Of a stretch of DNA of 54,647 bases, positions 43,347-52,205 are shown piece by piece; within the stretch, counting starts at the first letter, position 1, and each line of letters starts with the position of its first letter. The notes under the pieces were generated by a model, which saw only the letters and a list, made by a program, of their open reading frames with translations, was not told the origin of the DNA and ran no database searches. The position numbers and the translations under genes were made by a program. This DNA comes from Paracoccus sp. MKU1 (GTDB lineage: Bacteria > Pseudomonadota > Alphaproteobacteria > Rhodobacterales > Rhodobacteraceae), in NCBI RefSeq assembly GCF_001447385.1, contig NZ_LLWQ01000192.1, forward strand, positions 1-54,647. Reading direction: 5' to 3'.

Positions 43347-44736
43347 TCGCCCCCAGCCGCTGGTTCAGGCTTTTGCCTCGGCAACAAGCCTGATCGCTGA
43401 TTTTCGTAGCCGCAGGCTGTCCCCGTCGGAGGTAGTCAAGACCGCGCTGGACCGTGTGCAGGATTGTGACGAAACGCTGGGTGCCATGGTGTTGACCTTG
43501 GACGCATTGGCGCGCGAACAGGCCCGTACAGCCGATGAGAACTGGCGCGACGGAGAGGCTCGGCCCTTGGCCGGTGTGCCGGTATCGATCAAGGATACCT
43601 TTGACATTGCCGGCAGCGTGACCACGCGTGGCTCGCGCGTGTTCGGTCGCAACCTTGCTCTTGAGGACAGCGGGGTGGTGCGGCGGCTGCGTGCCGCCGG
43701 CGCGGTGTTCATCGGCAAGACGAATACTGCCGAGTTCGGTCAGTCTGCGACCAGCGAAAACCGGCTTTCCCTGGTTACCCGTAACCCTTGGGACACGGCC
43801 ACCACGCCCGGCGGCTCCAGCGGCGGTGCGGCGGTGACGGTGGCGGCGGGCTATGTGCCGCTGGCCCTCGGGGCGGATGGGGGCGGCTCGATCCGTATCC
43901 CTGCCGCAATGAGCGGGGTGTTCGGCTTCAAGCCCTCCTATGGTCTTTGCCGTGACGAGGGCGGCTTTCGCGGGATGAGCGATTTTTGCTGCGCGGGCCC
44001 CCTGACCAACGATGTCGCCGACGCACGCCTGTTTCTCTCGGTCCTGGCGGAACGGGACTTTGCCCGGGCTGCAAAGCGACGCATCTACCGGATTGGCTAT
44101 TGTCCCACGACCGATGATCGTCCGGTGCATCCAGGCATCAGCGCGGCGGTAGCGCATGTTGCGCGGCTGCTGGTCGAACTGGGCCACGAGGTGGAAGAGA
44201 TCAGGCTGGATCTGAAAGGCTGGGATGAGGCATTCGGGCCATTGGTCCTTGCCGAAGAATGGCGCGAACGGGGCCATCTACTGGACTATTGCTGCGAGGA
44301 GCTGACGGATTACGAGGTAGCAAGCCTCGTGGCCGCAGGAAAGCTCGTGCCTGAACAGGTAGACCGGGCCCGCGCCCAGCATGGGCGGTATCAGGCTCGC
44401 ATCGCGTCCTTGTTCGAACGGTTCGACATGTTGCTGCTGCCCACCACTGCTTCGCCTGCCTTCCCCATCGGCGAACGGCCCGAAGAAATCGACGGTCAGC
44501 CGGTCGGGCGCCTATGGGGGGCTTTCCCCTTTACCTCGCCCTTTAACGTGGCGGGAACGCCAGCGGCCGCGTTGCCTTGTGGGCTTGCGGAAGGTCGCCC
44601 GGTTTCAGCGCAGCTCGTCGCGGCATTTGGCCAGGACGCGGCCCTTCTGGATCTGTCCCAGGAGATTGAGGAGGCGCTGAATTTCCGCGCCACCATCAAC
44701 GCGCAGGCGAACCGGGAAAGGACTGGCGATGTCTGA
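43339..44736 (+). CDS. Amidase signature family hydrolase
   Basis: A 465-residue enzyme with the Ser-cisSer-Lys triad: Lys in GVPVSIKDTFDIAGS, cis-Ser and nucleophile Ser in TTPGGSSGGAAVTVAAG and GADGGGSIRIPAAMSGVFGF. C-terminal SPFNVAGTPAAALPCG is family-typical. It hydrolyses an amide to acid and ammonia or amine. ATG at 43339 overlaps the SDR stop; an ATG at 43312 with GGAGAGG close by is an alternative. Its presence suggests that the operon's carboxylate comes from an amide. Confidence 0.9.
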   Translation: MLDRPQPLVQAFASATSLIADFRSRRLSPSEVVKTALDRVQDCDETLGAMVLTLDALAREQARTADENWRDGEARPLAGVPVSIKDTFDIAGSVTTRGSRVFGRNLALEDSGVVRRLRAAGAVFIGKTNTAEFGQSATSENRLSLVTRNPWDTATTPGGSSGGAAVTVAAGYVPLALGADGGGSIRIPAAMSGVFGFKPSYGLCRDEGGFRGMSDFCCAGPLTNDVADARLFLSVLAERDFARAAKRRIYRIGYCPTTDDRPVHPGISAAVAHVARLLVELGHEVEEIRLDLKGWDEAFGPLVLAEEWRERGHLLDYCCEELTDYEVASLVAAGKLVPEQVDRARAQHGRYQARIASLFERFDMLLLPTTASPAFPIGERPEEIDGQPVGRLWGAFPFTSPFNVAGTPAAALPCGLAEGRPVSAQLVAAFGQDAALLDLSQEIEEALNFRATINAQANRERTGDV

Positions 44737-45472
44737 GTTGGTCATGCAAACGCCAACGCCGGAGGTGCGGGTCCTGACCATGGCACGATCCGCGAGACGC
44801 AATGCGCTGTCACGCAGCCTGATAAGCGAACTGTGTCACGCTATCCAACAGGCCGAGACGGATGGCATCCGCGCATTGGTCGTTGCCGGTGAAGGGCCGA
44901 GCTTTTCGGCGGGCGCGGATTTCAGCGGCTTGGAGGGCGACGGTTCGGATCAGGACTACGACGACGAAATGTCGCGCTTGACGGGGGCGCTTGAGGAAAG
45001 CCCTCTGATTTCAGTTGCTGCGGTGCAGGGAGCCTGCATTGGGGCGGGGCTTGATCTTGCGCTGGCCTGTGATTTTCGCGTCGCCGCGTCGGATGCAGTT
45101 TTTGCTTTGCCGGCGGTCAAGATGGGCATCCTGTATAACCCGCAACGTTTGGCTCAGATCCTGCCCAAGTTTAGCCATGCGGCGGCGATGCGTTTGCTGC
45201 TGCTGGCCGACAAGCTGGATCAGACCGAGGCCCTGGCCGCTGGAGTCGCGACCCATCCGGCGCAAAGCGGTCAAGCATTGACCATGGCTACCGATCTGGC
45301 TTCGCGAGCGGCCAGGCTGCCGCCTCTGGCCCAAAGGACCAGCAAGGCGTTCGTCAAGGCATTTCATCGTCCGGATTTCGCTGCGGAGGACTGGCAGGCC
45401 CGCAGGACCGAACTGCTGACATCCGACGAACGCCGCACCGCCCTGCGACTTGCAAGGAAACCAAAGACATGA
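44729..45472 (+). CDS. Enoyl-CoA hydratase/isomerase (crotonase family)
   Basis: A 247-residue crotonase. Oxyanion segments AGEGPSFSAGADFSGLEGD and VQGACIGAGLDLALACDFRV; FALPAVKMGILYNPQ carries the region of the second acid, where hydratases have Glu and this protein has Lys/Met-Gly-Ile instead, so isomerase or another crotonase reaction is possible. Overlaps both neighbours, so it is tightly coupled within the operon. Confidence 0.9.
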   Translation: MSELVMQTPTPEVRVLTMARSARRNALSRSLISELCHAIQQAETDGIRALVVAGEGPSFSAGADFSGLEGDGSDQDYDDEMSRLTGALEESPLISVAAVQGACIGAGLDLALACDFRVAASDAVFALPAVKMGILYNPQRLAQILPKFSHAAAMRLLLLADKLDQTEALAAGVATHPAQSGQALTMATDLASRAARLPPLAQRTSKAFVKAFHRPDFAAEDWQARRTELLTSDERRTALRLARKPKT

Positions 45473-46278
45473 CTCGACCGACCGATTTTCACCAACTGAT
45501 CGGCTATGACCTTGGCGAATTTGAGGTTCGCTGGACTGAACGCGATGCGATCCTTTACGCGCTGGCTTGTGGTGCCAAGGCGGATGACTTGGACTTGGTC
45601 TACGAGCGCGACCTGCGTCCGCTGCCTGGAATGTTCGCGGCACTTGGGCTGTGGGCCGTGGAACGCTGCGGCGACCTTGGAGTCTATGACCGCAAGAAAT
45701 CGCTGCATGTCACGCAAGAGGTGGTCGTTCACGCGCCGGTCGCCCGCAGTGCGGCCGTTCGCACACATGGGTTGGTGAAATCCGTAACGGACAAGGGAAA
45801 GGCGACGATTGTCGAGATCGCAGTTAGCAGCCCTGTCTTCGACGCGAGCTATTCGATCTTCCTGCCCGGAATCGGGAACTGGGGCGGCCCGCCGGCCGCT
45901 GCCGCAAAAGCAGGCGACATCCCTGGACTGGCCGCTGTCGGACAATATCAGACCAGCCCAGAACAGGCCGTGCTTTACCGGTTGACCGGGGATCTGCACC
46001 CAGTTCATGTCGATCCAGCTGTGGCCAAGGGTTATGGCTTCGACCGACCCATCCTGCATGGGCTTTGCACCTTGGGGATCGCATTGCGCATGTTGGGACC
46101 GACCTTCGGTCGCCATCCTGCTGATCTTGCCAAGGCTACCGCCAAGCTTAGCGCGCCGGTCCTACCCGGCGATCTGTTGACCTTGCGGGCCGCGCCGCTG
46201 ACCGAGGGCTTTGCCTTTGACATGATGGCAAACGACCGTCCGGTCCTGAAGGACGGCTTCGCGGCCTTCACGCAGTAA
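45469..46278 (+). CDS. MaoC-type (R)-specific enoyl-CoA hydratase
   Basis: A 269-residue double-hotdog protein of the hydratase-2 type. The motif YRLTGDLHPVHVDPAVAKGYGF followed by RPILHGLCTLGIA holds the catalytic Asp and His. The N-terminal hotdog half starts DLGEFEVRWTERDAILYALA, as in MFE-2 hydratases. It overlaps the crotonase stop by four bases. With the crotonase it gives the operon two different hydratase-like steps. Confidence 0.9.
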   Translation: MTRPTDFHQLIGYDLGEFEVRWTERDAILYALACGAKADDLDLVYERDLRPLPGMFAALGLWAVERCGDLGVYDRKKSLHVTQEVVVHAPVARSAAVRTHGLVKSVTDKGKATIVEIAVSSPVFDASYSIFLPGIGNWGGPPAAAAKAGDIPGLAAVGQYQTSPEQAVLYRLTGDLHPVHVDPAVAKGYGFDRPILHGLCTLGIALRMLGPTFGRHPADLAKATAKLSAPVLPGDLLTLRAAPLTEGFAFDMMANDRPVLKDGFAAFTQ

Positions 46279-46338
46279 TAGAACCGGCAAAAGAACCGGA
46301 AGACGCAGAACTAAACTCACCCCATCAGGAGGTCAAAG

Positions 46339-47547
46339 ATGAAACACGGATTGAGAAAGGCGCTGGCCGTCGCCGCCATGACATGGCTGTCCGGTGGTCT
46401 TGCCGCCGCCGACAGCATCAAGATCGGCGAGATGTCTTCCTATTCCACCAACCCGCAATCGACCGATGCCTACCGGAATGGTTGGCAACTGGCGGTGAAG
46501 GAGATCAACGATGAGGGCGGGGTGTTGGGAAAACCGCTGGAAGTGATTTCGCGCGATGATACCGGCAAGCCAGACGCGGCGCTGCGCGCCGCGCAGGAGC
46601 TGGTCACAAACGAAGGCGTCGTGTTGCTGACCGGAACCTATTTGTCGCATGTCGCGGTAGCTGTCGCCGATTTTGCCAAGGCCAACAAGGTATTCTTCCT
46701 TGTTGGTCAACCGCAAAGCGACACGCTGGTCTGGGAAAAGGGCAATCGCTATACCTTTCGCCTGTTCAACAGCAATCGCTCTCAGGTGATTGCCTTGGCG
46801 CAACTGGCGTCCGAGCTTCCGGCGAAGCGTTGGGCAACTATTGCTCCCAACTATGAATTCGGGCAGTCCGCCGTAGCGGGTTTTCGCGAAGAATTGCAGC
46901 GCCTGCGCCCTGATGTCGAGTTCGTGAACGAGCAATGGCCAACGCTCGGCAAGCTCGAAGGCGGGGCGACCGTTCAAGCCATGATTGCCGCCCGTCCGGA
47001 CGCCATCTTCAACGCGACCTTTGGCCCCGATCTGGCAAAATTCGCTCGAGAAGGAAACATGCGCGGGCTGTTCGAAGACCGCGAGGTGTATTCGGTCCTA
47101 ACCGGTCTGCCCGAATACCTCGAGCCGCTGGCCGATGAAGCGCCAGAGGGCTGGACGGTTACCGGCTATCCCGTTGAGCAGATCGAAACGCCGGAACATG
47201 TCGCTTTTCGCGAGGCATATATGGATGCTTATGGCGAATTGCCGAAGGTTGGATCTCTGATTGGCTATACCGAAATGCTTGCGATCAAGGCCATCATCGA
47301 AAAGGCGGGCAGTACCGATACCGAGGCGTTGATTGCGGCCGCGCGTAACGTCCAGTTTGGCTCTCCCGTGGGGACGCTGACCTTTCGCCGGCAGGATCAC
47401 CAGTCAACCTTTGCATTCTTCATCGGCAAGCTGAAGGTGGAGGACGGTGTGGGCAAGATGGTCGACTGGAAAGCCTACAATGGAGCCGATTACCAGCTGC
47501 CAGACGACGTGGTGAAGACCCTTCGCAGCGAAGAAGCTACGAAGTGA
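46339..47547 (+). CDS. Branched-chain-type ABC substrate-binding protein (LivK-like)
   Basis: A 402-residue periplasmic protein with a Sec signal cleaved after about residue 24 (GGLAAADS). Mature start IKIGEMSSYSTNPQSTDAYR and KEINDEGGVLGKPLEVISRD are typical of the Leu/Ile/Val-binding class, members of which also bind aromatic and other carboxylates. AGGAGG precedes the ATG. It delivers the pathway substrate to the permease encoded next. Confidence 0.92.
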   Translation: MKHGLRKALAVAAMTWLSGGLAAADSIKIGEMSSYSTNPQSTDAYRNGWQLAVKEINDEGGVLGKPLEVISRDDTGKPDAALRAAQELVTNEGVVLLTGTYLSHVAVAVADFAKANKVFFLVGQPQSDTLVWEKGNRYTFRLFNSNRSQVIALAQLASELPAKRWATIAPNYEFGQSAVAGFREELQRLRPDVEFVNEQWPTLGKLEGGATVQAMIAARPDAIFNATFGPDLAKFAREGNMRGLFEDREVYSVLTGLPEYLEPLADEAPEGWTVTGYPVEQIETPEHVAFREAYMDAYGELPKVGSLIGYTEMLAIKAIIEKAGSTDTEALIAAARNVQFGSPVGTLTFRRQDHQSTFAFFIGKLKVEDGVGKMVDWKAYNGADYQLPDDVVKTLRSEEATK

Positions 47548-47558
47548 ATGTGTGTCTC

Positions 47559-47578
47559 CCCACTCCCGACGGGGTGGG
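47559..47578 (+). terminator. Hairpin between binding-protein and permease genes
   Basis: CCCACTCC at 47559-47566 pairs with GGGGTGGG at 47571-47578 (one G-T pair, four-base loop), just 11 bases after the stop. No T run follows. Such hairpins often protect the abundant binding-protein transcript or partly terminate. Confidence 0.5.
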
Positions 47579-47684
47579 AAGCCTAATTCGCCAAACATGT
47601 AGGACAATGACGGGAATTGCGATCATTGCGGCCAGTGTGGCCCGATACGCATGGCGCCCATAACAGCCCAGGGAATTCAAGGTC

Positions 47685-49538
47685 ATGTATGACATATCCA
47701 CGCTGTTTGCACAGCTTCTGAATGGTTTATCCTATGCGTCTACTCTTTTTCTGGTTGCATCCGGCCTTGCCCTGATCTTTGGCGTTTCAAAGATCGTTAA
47801 CTTTGCGCACGGTTCATTCTATATGCTGGGTGCCTATGTCGCGTTGACAATCACCAGCGCAATGCCGTCAACCTCCTGGGGATTTTGGGGTGGGGTATTG
47901 CTGTCTGCGCTGATCGTCGGCCTGATCGGCTGTCTGATCGAAATGACAGTCCTGCGCCGTATCTATAGCGCGCCTGAGGTCTTTCAGATCCTCGTCACCT
48001 TTGGGCTGGTGCTGGTTTTTCAGAACCTCATTTATGAATTCTGGGGGCCAGACGAGGTTCTGGCGCCGAGGGTGCCGGGTTTGAAGGGCGCGGCGTCGAT
48101 ATTTGGTGAGCGCATCCCGCAATACAGCCTGGCGCTGATCTTTGTCGGACCGATCTTCTTGGGCCTGCTGTGGTGGCTGACGCATCGGACACGCTGGGGA
48201 CGGCTGATCCGAGCCGCGACGCAGGATCGCGAGATGGTTGCGTCGCTGGGGGTGAACCAGAAGACCTTGTTCACCGTCGTGTTCTTTCTGGGAACATTCC
48301 TTGCAGGGCTGGCGGGCGCACTGCAAATCCCCAAGGAATCCGCTAATCTCCAGATGGATATCAATATCGTTGTCGAAGCCTTCGTAATCGTCGTGATCGG
48401 CGGGATGGGCTCGATTCTGGGCGCGTTCCTCGCCGCGGTTCTGGTTGGCGTCATCAATGCCTTTGGCGTGCTGTTCTTTCCGCAGGCTGTTTCGGTCCTG
48501 ATCTTTATCGTTATGGTTCTGGTTCTGATCTTTCGTCCCAACGGCCTTATGGGCGGGCGGATCATCCCACAACGCCCGGGCGATCTGTCGATCGACCAGC
48601 CATTCCGCCTGCCCAGCAAGAGAATGAAACTTGCCACGCTGATTGTGATCGCAGTCCTTATGCTGCTGCCGATGGTTGCCTCGTCCTATCTCGAGGTCGT
48701 GATGAGCGAGGTATTCATCCTCGCCATCTTTGCGGGCAGCCTGCACTTCCTTCTGTCTGTGGGCGGCATCGTCTCATTCGGGCATGCCGCCTATTTCGGC
48801 CTGGGTTCCTATGCCGCCGCGCTGGTGGCCACCCGCCTGGGATTGCCGATGGGTGTAGGCATTCTGGCCGCAATTCTTAGCGGAGCGGCAGGCGGGCTGC
48901 TTTTCGGTTGGTTCTGTACACGGCTGAAGGGGGTATATCTTGCGATGCTGACACTGGCCTTTGCACAGATCCTGTTCACGCTCTCGATCCAGATGGTGTC
49001 CTTTACCGGTGGCGATAACGGCATCGTCGGGCTCAGCCGGCCTGCCTGGCTGAATTCTCACACGGGGTATTATTATCTTTCGCTTCTTGCGGTGACGGTT
49101 TCCACATGGCTCATGCGGCGTGCACTGTATTCGCCTTTCGGATTTGCTTTTCGCGCAGGTCGCGATTCTGCACCGCGTTCGGCCGCCATCGGTATGAATG
49201 TGGCGCGAATTCAATGGGCTGCTTTCATTGTCTCGGGCGCGTTTGCGGGACTTGCTGGTGCACTGATGGCATATCACCGTGGGTCGGTTTTTCCGAATGA
49301 TTTCGGTGTTTCAACCACAGTTGATGCCTTGGTGATGGTGTTGGTGGGAGGCGTTCAGTCGATCAGCGGTCCGTTGATCGGGGCATTCGCCTATCACATC
49401 GTCGCGGTCGAGTTGATCCGAAACCTTGCAGATTACTGGCGCCTGATCCTGGGCCTTTTCATCATCGCTTTCGTGCTGGGGATGCCGCAGGGGATCGTGG
49501 GCGCGTTCATGCACCGCTTTGGAAAGGGTGAGAAATGA
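47685..49538 (+). CDS. Fused LivH-LivM ABC permease
   Basis: A 617-residue membrane protein joining two permeases normally encoded separately. Residues 1-295 are LivH-like (VASGLALIFGVSKIVNFAHG, IGGMGSILGAFLAAVLVGVI). A loop at about 300-320 (PQRPGDLSIDQPFRLPSKRM) joins the LivM-like half (LSVGGIVSFGHAAYFGLGSY, VLVGGVQSISGPLIGAF). Roughly 14-16 spans in total. Both halves carry the conserved Gly-rich loop. The stop overlaps livG. Confidence 0.92.
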   Translation: MYDISTLFAQLLNGLSYASTLFLVASGLALIFGVSKIVNFAHGSFYMLGAYVALTITSAMPSTSWGFWGGVLLSALIVGLIGCLIEMTVLRRIYSAPEVFQILVTFGLVLVFQNLIYEFWGPDEVLAPRVPGLKGAASIFGERIPQYSLALIFVGPIFLGLLWWLTHRTRWGRLIRAATQDREMVASLGVNQKTLFTVVFFLGTFLAGLAGALQIPKESANLQMDINIVVEAFVIVVIGGMGSILGAFLAAVLVGVINAFGVLFFPQAVSVLIFIVMVLVLIFRPNGLMGGRIIPQRPGDLSIDQPFRLPSKRMKLATLIVIAVLMLLPMVASSYLEVVMSEVFILAIFAGSLHFLLSVGGIVSFGHAAYFGLGSYAAALVATRLGLPMGVGILAAILSGAAGGLLFGWFCTRLKGVYLAMLTLAFAQILFTLSIQMVSFTGGDNGIVGLSRPAWLNSHTGYYYLSLLAVTVSTWLMRRALYSPFGFAFRAGRDSAPRSAAIGMNVARIQWAAFIVSGAFAGLAGALMAYHRGSVFPNDFGVSTTVDALVMVLVGGVQSISGPLIGAFAYHIVAVELIRNLADYWRLILGLFIIAFVLGMPQGIVGAFMHRFGKGEK

Positions 49539-50305
49539 GCACACTGGCAGTCAATTCTATCAGCAAGTCATTCTTTGCCGTCAAGGCAGTGCAGGATGTT
49601 TCCTTCACGGTCGGACCCGGAGAGATCGTTGCGCTGATCGGCCCGAACGGGGCGGGCAAGTCCACCTGCTTCAATATGCTGAACGGCCAGCTTCGTGCCG
49701 ATAGCGGGTCAGTGGTGTTCGATGGCTACGACATCACGCGCGAAAAGCCGAACCAGATCTGGCGGCGGGGCGTCGGGCGGACCTTCCAGATCGCCCAGAC
49801 GTTCGGTTCGATGACCGTACGTGAGAATGTGCAGATGGTGCTCCATTCCGTGCATGACCGTCTGTCCGGGCTGTGGACTCCTCTGGTGCGCAGCTACAGA
49901 GCGGAGGCGGACGCGCTGCTTGGGGCCGTGGGAATGCAGGATCAGGCGGAACGGGCCTGCTGCTTTCTGGCTTATGGCGACGTGAAGCGCCTGGAATTGG
50001 CCATGGCGCTGGCCAATCGCCCGAAACTGTTGCTGATGGACGAACCGACGGCCGGCATGGCACCCAAGGAGCGCAATTCCTTGATGCGCCTGACCGCAAG
50101 CCTGGTCCGGGAACGCGGGCTTTCTGTGCTGTTTACCGAACATAGCGTGGATGTCGTGTTCGAACATGCCGATGTCGTGGTCGTCATGTCGCGCGGCAAG
50201 CTGATCGCCAAAGGTAAGCCTTTGGAAATTCGTGATAATCCGTTGGTGCAAGAGGTTTATCTGGGCACTGGCGCATTCCTGGAAAGCTCGGAGATCGCAC
50301 AATGA
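49535..50305 (+). CDS. ABC transporter ATPase, LivG-like
   Basis: A 256-residue ATPase. Walker A GPNGAGKSTC, Q-loop GRTFQIAQTFGSMTV, Walker B KLLLMDEPTAGMAP, H-loop LFTEHSVDVVF. The signature is unusual: FLAYGDVKRLELAMALA instead of LSYGEQRxLE; Asp-Val replaces Glu-Gln. The family usually tolerates little change here, but the rest is intact. Overlaps both neighbours by four bases. Confidence 0.9.
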   Translation: MSTLAVNSISKSFFAVKAVQDVSFTVGPGEIVALIGPNGAGKSTCFNMLNGQLRADSGSVVFDGYDITREKPNQIWRRGVGRTFQIAQTFGSMTVRENVQMVLHSVHDRLSGLWTPLVRSYRAEADALLGAVGMQDQAERACCFLAYGDVKRLELAMALANRPKLLLMDEPTAGMAPKERNSLMRLTASLVRERGLSVLFTEHSVDVVFEHADVVVVMSRGKLIAKGKPLEIRDNPLVQEVYLGTGAFLESSEIAQ

Positions 50306-51015
50306 CCATCCCGCTTTTGGAAGTGACCGGGCTGAATGCAGCCTATGGTCAGGCGCAAATCCTGTTCGATATGAACCTGCAGGTCCGCCCGAACGAGGTG
50401 GTGGCGATCATGGGCCGCAACGGCGCCGGAAAATCTACCACTTTCAAGGCACTGATGGGGCATCTGAAAAACCGTTCCGGCTCCGTCAAGCTCCGTGGCG
50501 AATCGATCGAAAAGTTGCCGGTCTATCAGATTGCGCGTCGGGGTCTGGGTTTCGTTCCCGAGGACCGGCGCATCTTTTCCGACCTGACCGTGTTGGAGAA
50601 CCTGGATCTGGGTCGGCAACCGCCGCGCGAAGGCGCCGCCGAATGGACGGTGGAGACGCTGCTTGATGTCTTTCCCAATCTGGCGGCCATGCCGAACCGG
50701 CCCGGTTCGGACATGAGCGGGGGCGAACAACAGATGCTGACCATCGCCCGTACGCTGATGGGAAATCCCTATCTCGTGCTTCTGGACGAGCCTTCCGAAG
50801 GGGTCGCGCCGGTCATCGTCGAGCGGTTGGCAAAGCTGATCCTCGAACTTAAGGCAAAGGGTCTTACGATTCTGTTGTCCGAGCAGAACCTGTCCTTTGC
50901 CGCTGCCTTGGCCGACCGTGCCTATGTGCTTGATCGCGGCCATATCGTCTTCGAAGGCACCATGGCCGAACTGTCCGCCAATGAGGCGGTGTGCCGCGCT
51001 TACCTGACAATGTAG
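50302..51015 (+). CDS. ABC transporter ATPase, LivF-like
   Basis: A 237-residue ATPase. Walker A GRNGAGKSTT, Q-loop FVPEDRRIFSDLTV, signature DMSGGEQQMLTIARTLM, Walker B LVLLDEPSEGVAPVI, H-loop LLSEQNLSFAAAL. The normal partner of LivG. The acyl-CoA dehydrogenase gene starts 11 bases after its stop. Confidence 0.93.
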   Translation: MTIPLLEVTGLNAAYGQAQILFDMNLQVRPNEVVAIMGRNGAGKSTTFKALMGHLKNRSGSVKLRGESIEKLPVYQIARRGLGFVPEDRRIFSDLTVLENLDLGRQPPREGAAEWTVETLLDVFPNLAAMPNRPGSDMSGGEQQMLTIARTLMGNPYLVLLDEPSEGVAPVIVERLAKLILELKAKGLTILLSEQNLSFAAALADRAYVLDRGHIVFEGTMAELSANEAVCRAYLTM

Positions 51016-51026
51016 GAAGATCAGTC

Positions 51027-52190
51027 ATGTCCGAATCCGAAGTTTCCGCAATCGTCGAAGGTGTCCGCCATTTCGTTCGGCGGGAGATCGTGCCCAATGT
51101 CCAGCGCCTGGAGGAACAGGACGACTTCCCGCAACATGTTGTCGATGCCATGGCTGAGCTTGGCCTGTTCGGAATGGTCGTTCCCCAAGCCTATGGCGGT
51201 CTTGACCTGCCGTTGGAGGATTATGTCGCGATCATGGAAGAACTGGGGGCGGGTTGGTCGGCCATGCCGAGTTTTCTCAACAGCCATTGCACCGTGGCGC
51301 GGCTGATCTCGCTTTATGGCACCGACGAACAAAAACAGCGTTATCTGCCCGAACTTGCCGACGGATCGCGCCGGGGTGCGATCGTGCTGACCGAACCCTC
51401 GACGGGATCGGACCTGAAACAGATACGCACACAAGCCGTGCCGCAGGAGGATGGCGGCTTCGTGCTGAATGGGCAAAAGATATTTATTACCAACGGGCAG
51501 CGTGCGAGGCTGCACATGGTTCTGGCTCGGCAGCCTGCACCCGACGGTAAGGGTCCGATCAGCCTGTTTATCGTGGAATCCGAAACGCCGGGCTTCGAGG
51601 TGTCGCGTCTGATCCACAAGATGGGTTTCAAGCATGTCGATACCGCCGAATTGCGTTTTGACGGGGTGAAACTGGACCGGTTGGCGCTTTTGGGTGGCTT
51701 AGCGGGGCAGGGGCTGCCACAGGTTCTGTCCATCTTGGAAACAGGTCGGCTGGCGATGGCGGGGACCGCAGTAGGAATGGCGCGCAACGCGCTGGCGGTC
51801 GCCCTGCAATACTCCAAGGACCGGGAAACCTTTGGCCAGCCGATCTGCAATCACCAGGCAGTCCAGATCCATTTGGCGAATATGGCGACGCAGCTTGTCG
51901 CTGCCCGCGCGATGATCCGCGAAGCCCTGCGGCACAAGGCGCAGTATGGCCGCGCCGACATGCTGTCCTCGATGGCCAAGCTGTTCGCGACCGAGGCAAC
52001 GATGACCATCACGCAAGAGGCGATGCGGGTCTTGGGCGGATATGGTTATGTCGCCGAATTTCCAATCGAAAGGCTTTACCGCGAGGCGCCCATATATGTC
52101 CTGACCGAAGGCACGAATGAGATACAGCGCATCATCATCGCGCGAGAGATGATCAAAGCGGATGGGCCGGATCGGCTCGGGCTTATGTAG
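51027..52190 (+). CDS. Acyl-CoA dehydrogenase
   Basis: A 387-residue FAD enzyme from ATG at 51027. Family signatures: IVLTEPSTGSDLKQIRTQAV and GFVLNGQKIFITNGQRA for FAD/substrate binding, QYSKDRETFGQPICNHQAVQ, MRVLGGYGYVAEFPIERLYR, and TEGTNEIQRIIIAREM with the catalytic Glu position of the short/medium-chain class. It forms the 2,3-double bond of the acyl-CoA made by the neighbouring ligase; electrons go to ETF, whose beta gene begins at 53941. Confidence 0.93.
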   Translation: MSESEVSAIVEGVRHFVRREIVPNVQRLEEQDDFPQHVVDAMAELGLFGMVVPQAYGGLDLPLEDYVAIMEELGAGWSAMPSFLNSHCTVARLISLYGTDEQKQRYLPELADGSRRGAIVLTEPSTGSDLKQIRTQAVPQEDGGFVLNGQKIFITNGQRARLHMVLARQPAPDGKGPISLFIVESETPGFEVSRLIHKMGFKHVDTAELRFDGVKLDRLALLGGLAGQGLPQVLSILETGRLAMAGTAVGMARNALAVALQYSKDRETFGQPICNHQAVQIHLANMATQLVAARAMIREALRHKAQYGRADMLSSMAKLFATEATMTITQEAMRVLGGYGYVAEFPIERLYREAPIYVLTEGTNEIQRIIIAREMIKADGPDRLGLM

Positions 52191-52205
52191 TCGGAGGAGA
52201 TTGAA

